Source of the DNA: Ruminococcaceae bacterium UBA3753 | GTDB taxonomy: Bacteria > Bacillota > Clostridia > Oscillospirales > Acutalibacteraceae | NCBI GenBank assembly: GCA_002372375.1 | Contig: DFGJ01000028.1 | Location: 1-39,461, forward strand | Length of the DNA: 39,461 nt | Direction of reading: 5' to 3' | Shown: piece after piece, positions 8,802-17,272 of the stretch | How positions within the stretch are numbered: position 1 is the first letter of the stretch | Layout of the letters: each line of letters opens with the position of its first letter | Notes under the pieces: generated by a model | The model's input: only the letters and a program-made list of their open reading frames with translations | Database searches by the model: none | What the model was told of the DNA's origin: nothing | Position numbers and translations under genes: made by a program

Positions 8802-9972
8802 CTTTTTTGTATGTATTTGAATTTTTTTAGCATTTTTATTTGTTAGATTCTTGGACTTATTTTGTTTAAAGATTTTGTTATATATAGCACAGAAAAGCGT
8901 TTTAGTGGTCTGTTGCCCGCAATTTTGATCATTGCCATTTATTGTTGGATTCTTTAAGAAATAATTCTAATTATTTTTTTTCGTTCAGTATATTGTGCGA
9001 TATTTTATGTGTTTTTTACTTATTTGTGAAATAACTATGGCGTAGAGTAGATATTTACTTAAGCTTTTGTGTGTTTTTAAAATTTTTTGAGTTTATTCAT
9101 ATAGCATATAATTATTTATGGTGCTTATTATTGTTAGTATAAAAATGTGTTTTAGAAGTTTACTGTTTTATTGTTTTGACAGATGTGACGTGCGGGTAAA
9201 ATTCTATAAAAAATTTTAAATTGAGATCCTTTCATTATTATTAAAGATGATCGGATTAGAAATCCTTTTATTCTATATTTATTTTAAAAAAAGAATAGAT
9301 TTAAATGTTTAAATATAAGAATACTCCGGAGATTTTGTAATATGAGATTAAGTATAGTTTAGAAATTTTCTATGTAGTTAAATGCTAAAATATTATATAA
9401 AAATCAGGTAATTTTTTGAAAAATTAGTTATTTAGAATGAATAAATATAACTTTGCAAAGATTGAGTAAAAATGTATTAATTCTCTTCTTTACCTACTTA
9501 CTGATTGTTTCAAGCGAGAAAAAGGAAAAAATTAAAACATTTTTATTTTTGCAACTCTGTTAAGTAAGAAGCCAGTTGTTTAGCAGTTACGAGTATCACT
9601 AGAATAATAAAGTTAAGATGGCAGAGAAGCTCCTTGAAAATTAGTTTATTATGAAAGCATGCGTATGTTTATCTAGGTGCATAGTTATAACGATTTTTAA
9701 AACTAAAGTTAAGATGTAGCTATATTTTAAAAGAAACAAAAACAAGCATCGTAATTTAAATTTATAGTTATTGTTTCTAATTTTCACCTCGTCTACCAGT
9801 TTAAGCTGATTTTTTTATTTCAACAGCAACATATTTTTATACAAAAATGAGGTACAGTTTCCCTGCTAGATTTTCTCACATTCTATCTGTTACCCAAAGA
9901 ACTCTACTTCAGTTTAGCACATTTTACACAAGGTAAATAAACTAAATCGATTTTTACAACCACTAAATATTT
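8802..9972. other. Gene-free stretch where sdaAA would be expected
   Basis: About 1.17 kb of very T-rich then A-rich DNA between sdaAB and the end of recJ. All frames are broken by frequent stops, and I found no recognisable remnant of the alpha subunit. No strong terminator for either flanking gene stands out. Confidence 0.45.
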
Positions 9973-12036
9973 TCAATATCCACAAATTTTTGAAAGAGTA
10001 CATGATTCTTTTAGATTCACTTTCTGCTTAACTTCTTTCATATTAATACAAAAAAAATCGCCGGACAGTGTAAAATCTATGATACCTGTTTCGCAAAATG
10101 TAAACATAATTAACAAAAACTTTTTAAAAGACATCGTTTTTTGACCTAGTCTATAGTAAAAAACATTTATATTTCCCTCAATTTTTTCAGATCCATACGA
10201 CTTTATATATCTGTAAACCAAAGCGAAATCTTTTCTTTCGGGCAGTATGTCTTTGTCTTTTTCCTTCAAGATTGTGTAATTTCGTGAAATCAAATTTTCG
10301 AAAGTTCTCCTCTGGTTTACGATGGATTGTTCATCTAAGTCAGAAAATTTTGCCTCAACTAAAATAGAAGTGACACCATTTTTGCCATTGTAAGTATTTG
10401 TTTCAACATTTATGGCTAGATCGAGGATATCTCCTATTCTGTATTGAAAATTATGCGCACTTTCAAAAAATTTTAAGACAGAAAATCTATTTTTATCTGG
10501 ATCGATAAAAATTAACTTCATATGCTTACCGCCTTTCAGCGGAATCACGCTTTCCAATGTTACGTTACTGATCTTAAATATGGGCTTTTCGTTGTTTTTA
10601 CCAAAAGGTTCTAACTGCGAGACAAAGTTTGCTAATTCATAGGTGAGTTCTCCTGAAGATATTTCTGCATCCAAATTAAGTGTGAGTGCAGGAACTTCCT
10701 TTTCTTCTAAGTAATCAAAAATATCAGACTTTAGCCTGTGGATATCAGAAATATTTATGTCGAACCCTGCTGCCATTGGATGTCCACCGAACCGAAGCAA
10801 ATAATCAGAACAGCAAGTATTAATAACATCGTAAATAGAAAACCCTGGTACGCTTCTTGCTGATCCTCGCGCTATTTCACCAAAACTTGTTATTACAATA
10901 ACAGGTTTTTGATATTTTTCCAAAAGTCGAGATGCGATTATTCCTATTACACCGGGGGGCCAGTCTTTTCCTTCAACAATTATAATTTTTCTGCAAGATA
11001 ATTCATAATCTACACTAAGCAGCGGCTCTACACAAGCAAATATACCTTGCTCTATCTCTTTTCTTTTTTTATTTATATTTCCAAGCTGTTGTGCTAGTAC
11101 TTTGGCTTTAGTAATATTACTGCAAATCAAAAGTTCAACCGCTTTACTGGCGACGTCTATTCTGCCTGCTGCATTGATTTTCGGTACTATGCTGTACGTT
11201 ATTCCAATAGAACTAAAATTTTTAGTACTTCTTTCTGAGCTGTTTTGTTTAATAAGCTCTTTAATACCACAGTACTCTGTATTTTCTATATTTTTTAGTC
11301 CATATTTTACTAAAATTCTGTTTATTGAAAAAAGAGGAACGGAATCACCCAAGGTTCCCATCATAGCCAAAACCGAGTACTTTTTTAATAAAGTCTCAAT
11401 ACTAGTCTTATCCTTCTCCATTTCACAAATTAAACAAAAAACTACACCAACTCCCGCCATATCTTTGAATCTAGAGCAACAATCTTTTCTGTGTGGGTCA
11501 ATCACTGCCACGGAACTAGGCATATGATCCGGGATTTGGTGGTGGTCAGTAATTACTACATCGATCCCTAATTTTGCCGCATAGTCAACTTCTTTGACAG
11601 CTGTTATTCCGTTATCTACAGTTATAATCAGATTAGTTCTCTGCGATTTTATTTTATCTATTGCTGAAAAGTTTAGCCCGTAACCCTCTAAATTACGCTC
11701 TGGAATATAGTAAATGACATCTGCTCCACGTTCCCTTAAATACAAAACGAGCACGGCGGTGGCGGTAATCCCGTCAGCATCATAATCACCATAAACGCAG
11801 ATCTTTTCTCTATTTTTTATAGATTTTTCTATACGTCTAACAGCTTTGTCTACATCGTTCAAGTTCATATGCTCAAATATAGAAATATCATTATCGCTGA
11901 ACAATTCATTCAGAAAGCAGTTCGCAAAAAATTCTCTATTAGATAAAACTTTAGCAAAAGCAGCTGGCATATTGAATTTGTGTGTAAGCGTATGCGTTAT
12001 TTCATTTGAACATTTTAAAAGGTTCCAGAGTCTCAT
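9973..12036 (-). CDS. recJ: Single-stranded-DNA-specific exonuclease RecJ
   Basis: A 5'-3' exonuclease of the DHH/DHHA1 superfamily that works in recombination and repair. Of 687 residues, the DHH phosphoesterase core carries GDYDADGITATAV (83-95), TVDNGI (139-144), the name-giving DHH at 164-166, and GTLGDSVPL (228-236). INAAGRI (287-293) is the next family motif. The DHHA1 part has RFGGHPMAAGFDI (415-427), and an OB-fold-like segment follows. The metal-binding aspartates and histidines are all visible. The final 130 residues are less conserved. The start follows TTTTTAGGG, and a promoter with TTGTCT-N17-TATAAT lies about 170 bases upstream. It is transcribed alone. Confidence 0.93.
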   Translation of the reverse strand: MRLWNLLKCSNEITHTLTHKFNMPAAFAKVLSNREFFANCFLNELFSDNDISIFEHMNLNDVDKAVRRIEKSIKNREKICVYGDYDADGITATAVLVLYLRERGADVIYYIPERNLEGYGLNFSAIDKIKSQRTNLIITVDNGITAVKEVDYAAKLGIDVVITDHHQIPDHMPSSVAVIDPHRKDCCSRFKDMAGVGVVFCLICEMEKDKTSIETLLKKYSVLAMMGTLGDSVPLFSINRILVKYGLKNIENTEYCGIKELIKQNSSERSTKNFSSIGITYSIVPKINAAGRIDVASKAVELLICSNITKAKVLAQQLGNINKKRKEIEQGIFACVEPLLSVDYELSCRKIIIVEGKDWPPGVIGIIASRLLEKYQKPVIVITSFGEIARGSARSVPGFSIYDVINTCCSDYLLRFGGHPMAAGFDINISDIHRLKSDIFDYLEEKEVPALTLNLDAEISSGELTYELANFVSQLEPFGKNNEKPIFKISNVTLESVIPLKGGKHMKLIFIDPDKNRFSVLKFFESAHNFQYRIGDILDLAINVETNTYNGKNGVTSILVEAKFSDLDEQSIVNQRRTFENLISRNYTILKEKDKDILPERKDFALVYRYIKSYGSEKIEGNINVFYYRLGQKTMSFKKFLLIMFTFCETGIIDFTLSGDFFCINMKEVKQKVNLKESCTLSKICGY

Positions 12037-12519
12037 TTTAAAATTACCCTAAAAACATTTTCGTTTACGTATAAGTGAAGTGCACTGCAAAACACCAAAA
12101 AAAAAATTATTAAATCAGCAAACTCCTGAATCACTTAGTCTACTCTGAGTATTTCTCTAAGTTCCTTATAGATGATCTAGTATTAGATAAAAAATAAATT
12201 CTGTAATAATTATAGATCATTTTAAATAAAAAGACAAGCTTTTGTTCTGTGGTCTACGTTCTCTGTCGAAAACAAATGGCACATACAGTCTTCCTCTCAA
12301 TTCATCAGTTCTCTGACATCAAAAACTATTAACAGACTCAACCAACGTCATCGCAAAATATGAAAATTGCGACAAAATACCTAAAATCAAATATTACATA
12401 AATTTATAACCGATAATATTAAAATAAACTGGAAAAATGTGAATACAAACAAACTTAAATCTCAACGTGTAACTAACGTGCATCTGCCTAACACGAAAGA
12501 GGGAAACAGGCAATAAAAA
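12037..12519. other. recJ upstream region and gene-free spacer
   Basis: Holds the recJ promoter (12209-12237) and otherwise AT-rich spacer up to the stop of the divergent secreted-protein gene's convergent side. No gene-like frame and no clear terminator hairpin was seen. Confidence 0.4.
12209..12237 (-). promoter_or_regulatory. recJ promoter
   Basis: Minus strand TTGTCT (12232-12237), 17 bases, then TATAAT (12209-12214). This gives a leader of roughly 165 bases before the recJ start. The -35 has two mismatches, including the third base after TTG. Confidence 0.55.
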
Positions 12520-13851
12520 CTACCCCTTTTGTTGATTTCCCTGAGAATTTATATATTTTGACAGCGTTCCTCCAATGAGCGCAAGAACCCCATAGTATGT
12601 ATGACCAGATTTCATCAAAGGATCGCTCACTGCAGTAGCAATCTCTGCCGACGGCGCCATAATTGGTATATTTTTTATAACCCGCCAAAACATATCCGTA
12701 AAATCATCGAAACAGGTTACACTTTCTGACGAAACCGGTTCCGGTTCCGGTTCCTCTGGAAGATTAAGTTTAACCAGCTTTTTTGCAATAAACTTACCAA
12801 CCTTTCTTACGTTTCTCAAAGCACTATACCCGAGTCCGGCCAAGCCCGTGTTCCAATAGACTTTTTCCTTATTTGGAGTCTCGATAAAACTTATTTCACT
12901 ACTTACTAAAGTGTCAAAAACGTCTTTTAAAATATCCTCGTTATGATCGCCAAAAAGGCCGCACTTTTTTAACGCGTTGAAAGGAAGTAGTTTAAGTGCC
13001 GCAGCTAGACTATCTTTCTCTTCTTTTGTTCCTCCGTATTCAACCTTGCTTTTAAAGCTAAAAGCATCAACCTTTTCTTTACGAAATTCTTTTACGAGGT
13101 TATCTAGAAAAAGAGCTACGTGGCGGGTAACATATTCTTCATGTTCCGCCTTAAGCTTTAGGAAATCAAAATTAACTTCGCCATTTGTCATTATGCTCTT
13201 AACTTTTTCATCTACGCCAATGGGTATAAATTTGGAGCTAGCAGGGGCCTTTTTACTTTTGGAACTAAAGTTCAAATACCTTTCAGCGAGTTTGTTTGAT
13301 ATAAACAAACTCGCGCCCCATCCTAGTAAAGAGGAAATCGTGTTCTTGATTCTTTTAAATTTTTTGTTATTAAAAATAGAAGAAGACTTTCTGGATCTAC
13401 TGAACCTATTTTTACTGACATTTTTTTCACTTTTACCCACAAAACTGCTTATACCCGAGTTTTCAAATTTAACGACGTTCTTTGTTGTTGAGTTTTTATT
13501 GATTTCTTTATCTTCGATCTTCTTTTCATGTACATCAACCTTGTCACTGCCAACCGAATAGGCGCCGCTAACCATACTTCCGTGCTCATTGACATCTTTT
13601 TCGCTAGAAACCGACAGCGAAGTACCAAAATTACTTTTTGGCGCCTCTTCATTGTAAATATCTTCTGGCGTAGTTTCTACGTCTTTTTTTGACGGCATCT
13701 TCTCATCGAATATTTCTTTTTTGGCTTCAGTTTCTCTATTGTTTGCTAATTTGGTTTCATCGAGGGTTTCGGTGAGGTGAGCAGTACAAGAAACAGCACT
13801 TTGGGCGCCAACGGCCAAGCATATAGCAGCAGAGAAAAACTTAGATTTCAT
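12520..13851 (-). CDS. Predicted secreted protein of unknown function (large)
   Basis: 443 residues from the ATG at 13851, chosen because GGGGGG lies ten bases upstream (a GTG six codons earlier overlaps that site). The N-terminus MKSKFFSAAICLAVGAQSAV is a classic signal peptide, ending near AVSC; this is an imperfect lipobox, so either a secreted protein or a lipoprotein is possible. Residues 25-170 are acidic then lysine/serine-rich and probably disordered. Short hydrophobic segments lie near 182-200 (SLLGWGASLFI) and at the C-terminus (YYGVLALIGGTL). A proline-glutamate stretch EEPEPEPVSS is coded by a GGTTCC hexamer repeat. I recognise no domain. It is divergent from another predicted secreted protein and has a full-consensus promoter, so it is probably abundant. 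An envelope or host-interaction role is a guess. Confidence 0.75.
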   Translation of the reverse strand: MKSKFFSAAICLAVGAQSAVSCTAHLTETLDETKLANNRETEAKKEIFDEKMPSKKDVETTPEDIYNEEAPKSNFGTSLSVSSEKDVNEHGSMVSGAYSVGSDKVDVHEKKIEDKEINKNSTTKNVVKFENSGISSFVGKSEKNVSKNRFSRSRKSSSIFNNKKFKRIKNTISSLLGWGASLFISNKLAERYLNFSSKSKKAPASSKFIPIGVDEKVKSIMTNGEVNFDFLKLKAEHEEYVTRHVALFLDNLVKEFRKEKVDAFSFKSKVEYGGTKEEKDSLAAALKLLPFNALKKCGLFGDHNEDILKDVFDTLVSSEISFIETPNKEKVYWNTGLAGLGYSALRNVRKVGKFIAKKLVKLNLPEEPEPEPVSSESVTCFDDFTDMFWRVIKNIPIMAPSAEIATAVSDPLMKSGHTYYGVLALIGGTLSKYINSQGNQQKG

Positions 13852-13908
13852 AACACAGCATCCCCCCACTTGGGTACAAAAATTTTTGTTAACATTTTAT
13901 GTGTCTGT

Positions 13909-13937
13909 ATTATATCAAAAAAATTAGATTATGTCAA
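13909..13937 (-). promoter_or_regulatory. Full-consensus promoter of the large secreted protein
   Basis: Minus strand TTGACA (13932-13937), 17 bases, TATAAT (13909-13914): a perfect match to the sigma-A consensus with perfect spacing. The leader contains a 14-base palindrome, ACAAAAATTTTTGT (13876-13889). This is the strongest promoter in the window. Confidence 0.85.
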
Positions 13938-14005
13938 TAAATATATTACAGTCAAAAACCATTTAAAATTAAAGAGTTTTTAAAATTTGTATTATTTTTT
14001 TATAA

Positions 14006-14034
14006 TTTACATTTTTTCAAATAAAAGGTACAAT
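14006..14034 (+). promoter_or_regulatory. Promoter of the small secreted protein
   Basis: TTTACA (14006-14011), 17 bases, TACAAT (14029-14034), about 32-38 bases before the start codon. One mismatch in each box. It lies back to back with the full-consensus promoter of the divergent gene, about 70 bases apart. Confidence 0.65.
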
Positions 14035-14065
14035 AAATTCGATTCCGTATTTTTACAGAGAGGTA

Positions 14066-14677
14066 ATGCAAGTGATTAAGCAAAAATGTAATTTGAGCTT
14101 TAAAAAACTAATTATTTTTGGGGCACTATTACTAAATATTCTACTGTGTGGGTCTTCTTTTGCGAGCTGTAATGAATCTGTTTGCTGCGAAAGTCTTGAT
14201 GCCATAGAGAAAAGTGAGAGTATAAATGAGGTTAAAAAGGCAGAGAGTAAAGTGAAAAAAGGGAAAAAGATTAGTAATGAAGCTGAGCTTTTAGATGATA
14301 TGAAAGACGTGGAAAGCTTTTTTAAAAGAGAAGAGTGTGTAGAGCAAGGGGCAAAAAATTTAAACATACAGTTTCGGCTTGCGCAAATTCAAAACGATAT
14401 CCGTAGAAAAGTGAAGAAAGGTAAACTGGAAGGTCCTATTTTTTCAAAGGCGAAGAGATGTTTAAATTCAATAAAGAGCTATTTTGATGAAGTTTCAAAG
14501 TACAACGAAGAAAGAGAGAGTAACCTCGTTTGGAATACGGTTTATAAGGTAGCTTTTTTAACGTCCACTTCTTCATTGGCTTTGCAATACATTAAGGAAG
14601 CTTATACAGAATCTGATAAAAAAAAGACCGATAAAAATAGTGACGAGACAAATTTTAGCAAAGACGTTTCGAGCTAG
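14066..14677 (+). CDS. Predicted secreted protein of unknown function (small)
   Basis: 203 residues. The N-terminus has lysines followed by LIIFGALLLNILLCGSSFA, a signal peptide with an A-S-C end (FASC) that could also act as a lipobox-like site. A cysteine cluster (CNESVCC) follows, then highly charged, helix-prone sequence rich in Lys and Glu (about 45-150), one moderately hydrophobic stretch (VAFLTSTSSLALQYI, about 168-182) and a polar tail. GAGAGG lies so close to the ATG that the GTG at 14072, two codons later, may be the real start. No domain is recognised. It is divergent from a larger predicted secreted protein of similar layout, with back-to-back promoters, which suggests a shared function or regulation. 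Confidence 0.7.
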   Translation: MQVIKQKCNLSFKKLIIFGALLLNILLCGSSFASCNESVCCESLDAIEKSESINEVKKAESKVKKGKKISNEAELLDDMKDVESFFKREECVEQGAKNLNIQFRLAQIQNDIRRKVKKGKLEGPIFSKAKRCLNSIKSYFDEVSKYNEERESNLVWNTVYKVAFLTSTSSLALQYIKEAYTESDKKKTDKNSDETNFSKDVSS

Positions 14678-14962
14678 AAATTATAAGTGTTCCCGTTGAA
14701 GATTTTTTGCTTATTTCAAAATGTTCTTTCGTAACGTTTTTTTAGTTTTGTGTATTCCTGAATAAATTTATTTTGTTCGTCATTTCTTCTACACTTGAGT
14801 TAAGTCATTTGGTAGCTTTTAAAGAGAGAATGTTTGCTAAAAATGTGGTAGAATGATTCGGTGCTGCTTTTTTATAAACTCTGGGTCTATAAAATCATTG
14901 AATGCTGCTATTTTTCAGCGGATGAACATAGTATTTTCGCAGATAAAAAGGGGGTGGTCTAC

Positions 14963-15280
14963 GTGGAGGACATGATAAAAAAAATTTTGAGTATAGATAA
15001 ACTTGCAAGAGATGCAAAAAATAAAATGCAGCGGGAAAACGTTACTTGGGAAGAAACGAAGAAAGCAAGAAAAAAAGAAATTCGTGAAGATTATCTAAAA
15101 AGAGCTTACGAAAGGATAGAACACAATAGTTTACTTGAGAAAGAGAGTGCGGAACGTATTATAAATGAAGCGAAAGCTAGGACTGAAGAAAAATTGAAGG
15201 AGTTAAGTAAGATTAGCAAAGAAAAAGAAGAGTTTTGGGTAAACGAAATAGTAAAAAGATCTCTAATGTCTGAAGGTTGA
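14963..15280 (+). CDS. V-type ATPase peripheral stalk subunit (G/H-like)
   Basis: 105 residues from GTG at 14963, which has AAGGGG nine bases upstream; a frame is open further upstream to 14861 but that part reads like spacer, and the ATG at 14972 is too close to GGAGG. The protein begins VEDMIKKILSIDKLARDA and is a nearly continuous charged helix with many Lys, Glu and Ala, ending in WVNEIVKRSL. This is the pattern of the short coiled-coil stalk subunit that pairs with subunit E in archaeal-type V-ATPases and precedes the C and I genes. Its stop is ten bases before the next start, so the two are co-transcribed. The family call rests on composition, size and place. Confidence 0.65.
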   Translation: MEDMIKKILSIDKLARDAKNKMQRENVTWEETKKARKKEIREDYLKRAYERIEHNSLLEKESAERIINEAKARTEEKLKELSKISKEKEEFWVNEIVKRSLMSEG

Positions 15281-15290
15281 TTTTGGCTGT

Positions 15291-16325
15291 ATGGGTTTAA
15301 AGTTTTCTTTGAATATCTTTTTATCAAAATTACGGGCCATTTATGCGTTGAGAGTTAAGCCCGTAGATTATGATCAGTTGATTTCTTGTAAGTCTTTGGT
15401 AGGACTTTTAAAAATTTTAAAAGAAAGAAAATTTTATTTTGAAGCATTGAGAAATATACCAGATAATCTGGAAGCTTTGGACATTTCGGAAGTGGAAAGG
15501 GCACTAGAGTTTAGGTTTTTAGATATTTTAGAGAATATAGCAAAGTATGATAGGTTGTTGGGTGGGATTTTTAGTAATTACATCAGTTCTTACATTGATG
15601 TCAAATTCATGTTCATTTTTTTCGATAGTATTTTGAAGGCAAAACGGGGTGGGAAGCTTCTTTATGCAGGGTCTGGAAGGAATATCGTTTTTAAGAACTC
15701 CAAGTTAAAAAAATTGCCTGAAGCGAAAGATTTCAAAGAGTTTTTTGAAATAGTTTCAGGCGCTGGTTATAAAAATTTGTTTAGAGACTTGGATTTAAGT
15801 AAAGAATACTTTTTCATTCAAAATTTTTTTCAAAAAAAGCTTTACGAAGATCTTTATGATAAATTGCTTACAGGAATATGCAAGATAAAGAGAGGCAGAT
15901 CCAGGAAGGAGCTTTTTTCTGTTTTTTCTTGTTACTTGGAATTGAGGAGTTTTGTGTTTAGTGTACGAGCAAAAAAAATGAATGACAGATCTTTAGATTT
16001 TTTGCCGAGTTTTAAAAATTTTGAGCAAAAAATTATATCTAAATTGGGGGAATTAAATCTGGAGTCCGAGTATTTCGAGCTTTTAAATAGTTCTTACTTG
16101 GCTTCACAGATTAAGGAAATCAAATATAATTACCTTGAACAGCTTCCGGAAAAATTTTTACTTCTGAAGTGTAAGAAAAATATGCACTTTTCTCTGGACC
16201 CGGCTGTTGTGGTTTTGTCTTTTATTTTTCTTTTGAGGATAGAGATTCAGAACATAGTAAAGATAATTGAAGGTATTCGTTACGGTCTTTTACAGAATAA
16301 AATAAAGGAAGTTTTGGTTTTATAA
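15291..16325 (+). CDS. ntpC: V-type ATPase subunit C (AC39/d family)
   Basis: 344 residues. Subunit C/d links the central rotor shaft to the proteolipid ring of V/A-type ATPases. The protein is helical with no membrane segments. The C-terminal signature is visible as DPAVVVLSFIFLLRIEIQNIV followed by KIIEGIRYGLLQNKI, corresponding to the family's Y-x-x-x-x-E-x-x-N-[IL]-x-x-I-x-x-G-[KR] pattern. GAAGGT, overlapping the previous stop, is the likely ribosome binding site. The gene's last 30 bases and 250 bases of 3' flank are duplicated just downstream, pushing the I subunit gene almost 950 bases away. Confidence 0.85.
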   Translation: MGLKFSLNIFLSKLRAIYALRVKPVDYDQLISCKSLVGLLKILKERKFYFEALRNIPDNLEALDISEVERALEFRFLDILENIAKYDRLLGGIFSNYISSYIDVKFMFIFFDSILKAKRGGKLLYAGSGRNIVFKNSKLKKLPEAKDFKEFFEIVSGAGYKNLFRDLDLSKEYFFIQNFFQKKLYEDLYDKLLTGICKIKRGRSRKELFSVFSCYLELRSFVFSVRAKKMNDRSLDFLPSFKNFEQKIISKLGELNLESEYFELLNSSYLASQIKEIKYNYLEQLPEKFLLLKCKKNMHFSLDPAVVVLSFIFLLRIEIQNIVKIIEGIRYGLLQNKIKEVLVL

Positions 16326-16872
16326 ATTTCATCTAAAGCGGTTGATTATAAGACTTTTTAGTTTTGGACGACACTTATTTGATAGATACAGATTGACCTT
16401 TCGTTGAAGACTTCGGTCGGTTTCTTTTTGTCGCCTTTATTAACATGGAGTGTCTTCTTTGAGTTCTTTAGTTTAAAACGATCTGCAGGCGAAGTATGGC
16501 ACTTCATCCGGGGAGATTTTTGTGTTCTCGTATTAAGAATTATATATATTATCTGTTTTATGTGTTTGTGAGGTTTCTTTTACAGAATAAAATAAAGGAA
16601 GTTTTGGTTTTATAATTTTTGTCTAAAGCGGTTGATTATAACTTTTTAGTTTTGGATGACACCTATTTGAGAGATATAGATTGCCCTTTCGCTGAAGACT
16701 TCGGTGGGTTCGTTTTTATCGTCTTCATTAACGTGGAATATCTTCTTTAAGTTCTTTAGTTTAAAACGATCTGCAAGCGAAGTATGGCACTTCATCTGGG
16801 GAGATTTTTGTGTTCTCGTATTAAAAATTATATATACTATCTGCTTTATGTATTTTTAAAGTTTCATTTAGT
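16288..16872 (+). repeat. Tandem duplication of the ntpC 3' end and flank
   Basis: Two direct units of about 290 bases: 16288-16577 and 16578-16872. Each begins TTTTACAGAATAAAATAAAG, i.e. the last codons of ntpC, includes the same stop codon and continues through the same 3' flank. The units differ by scattered substitutions and a few small indels. Both hold the short hairpin GAAGT-ATGGC-ACTTC and the stretch ending GGGGAGATTTTTGTGTTCTCG. The copy carries no new gene. Confidence 0.9.
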
Positions 16873-17272
16873 TACATAAACCTGCCTGGTGTGTGGTTTT
16901 TTACTTTTTAAGAATTTGATATCGTTTCAATTATTTTTTATGCTCTAAACTTTAGAATAGATGTTTTATTTAACACTTTTTAATGTTAAAATGTACGGCG
17001 TAGTAAGTTTAGTAAGTGTTTTTACATCGAACATTGAAAAGTATTTTTGCAAATGTCGGTACAACGTGGTCTGCGTTTTATGTTGAAAGATGTTATTGTG
17101 GTTTTGTATTTGTGATTTTGAAATTTAGTTTGCTGATTTAGTGTATCGACCTTTGTACTTGTGATAAAAATTCGGTTTAATGTTTAGCTTGTTTTGTGTA
17201 AATTTGGATTTTTTAGTGATTATTGGCTTTGATTGTCGCTTTCAGCTTACTCAGTAAAAAGGGGTGTTTTGT
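16873..17272. other. Spacer before the V-ATPase I gene
   Basis: Four hundred bases of T-rich DNA without a gene-like frame. It must hold the ribosome binding site of ntpI (AAAAAGGGGTG, 17256-17266) and perhaps a promoter, but none with two good boxes was found. Confidence 0.4.

Noticed and set aside
12977..13561. 194-codon plus-strand frame opposite the large secreted protein gene
   Set aside because: Shadow of the minus-strand gene: that gene has a signal peptide, ribosome binding site and consensus promoter, while this frame has none and is Ser/Leu/Phe-rich as expected of an antisense frame.
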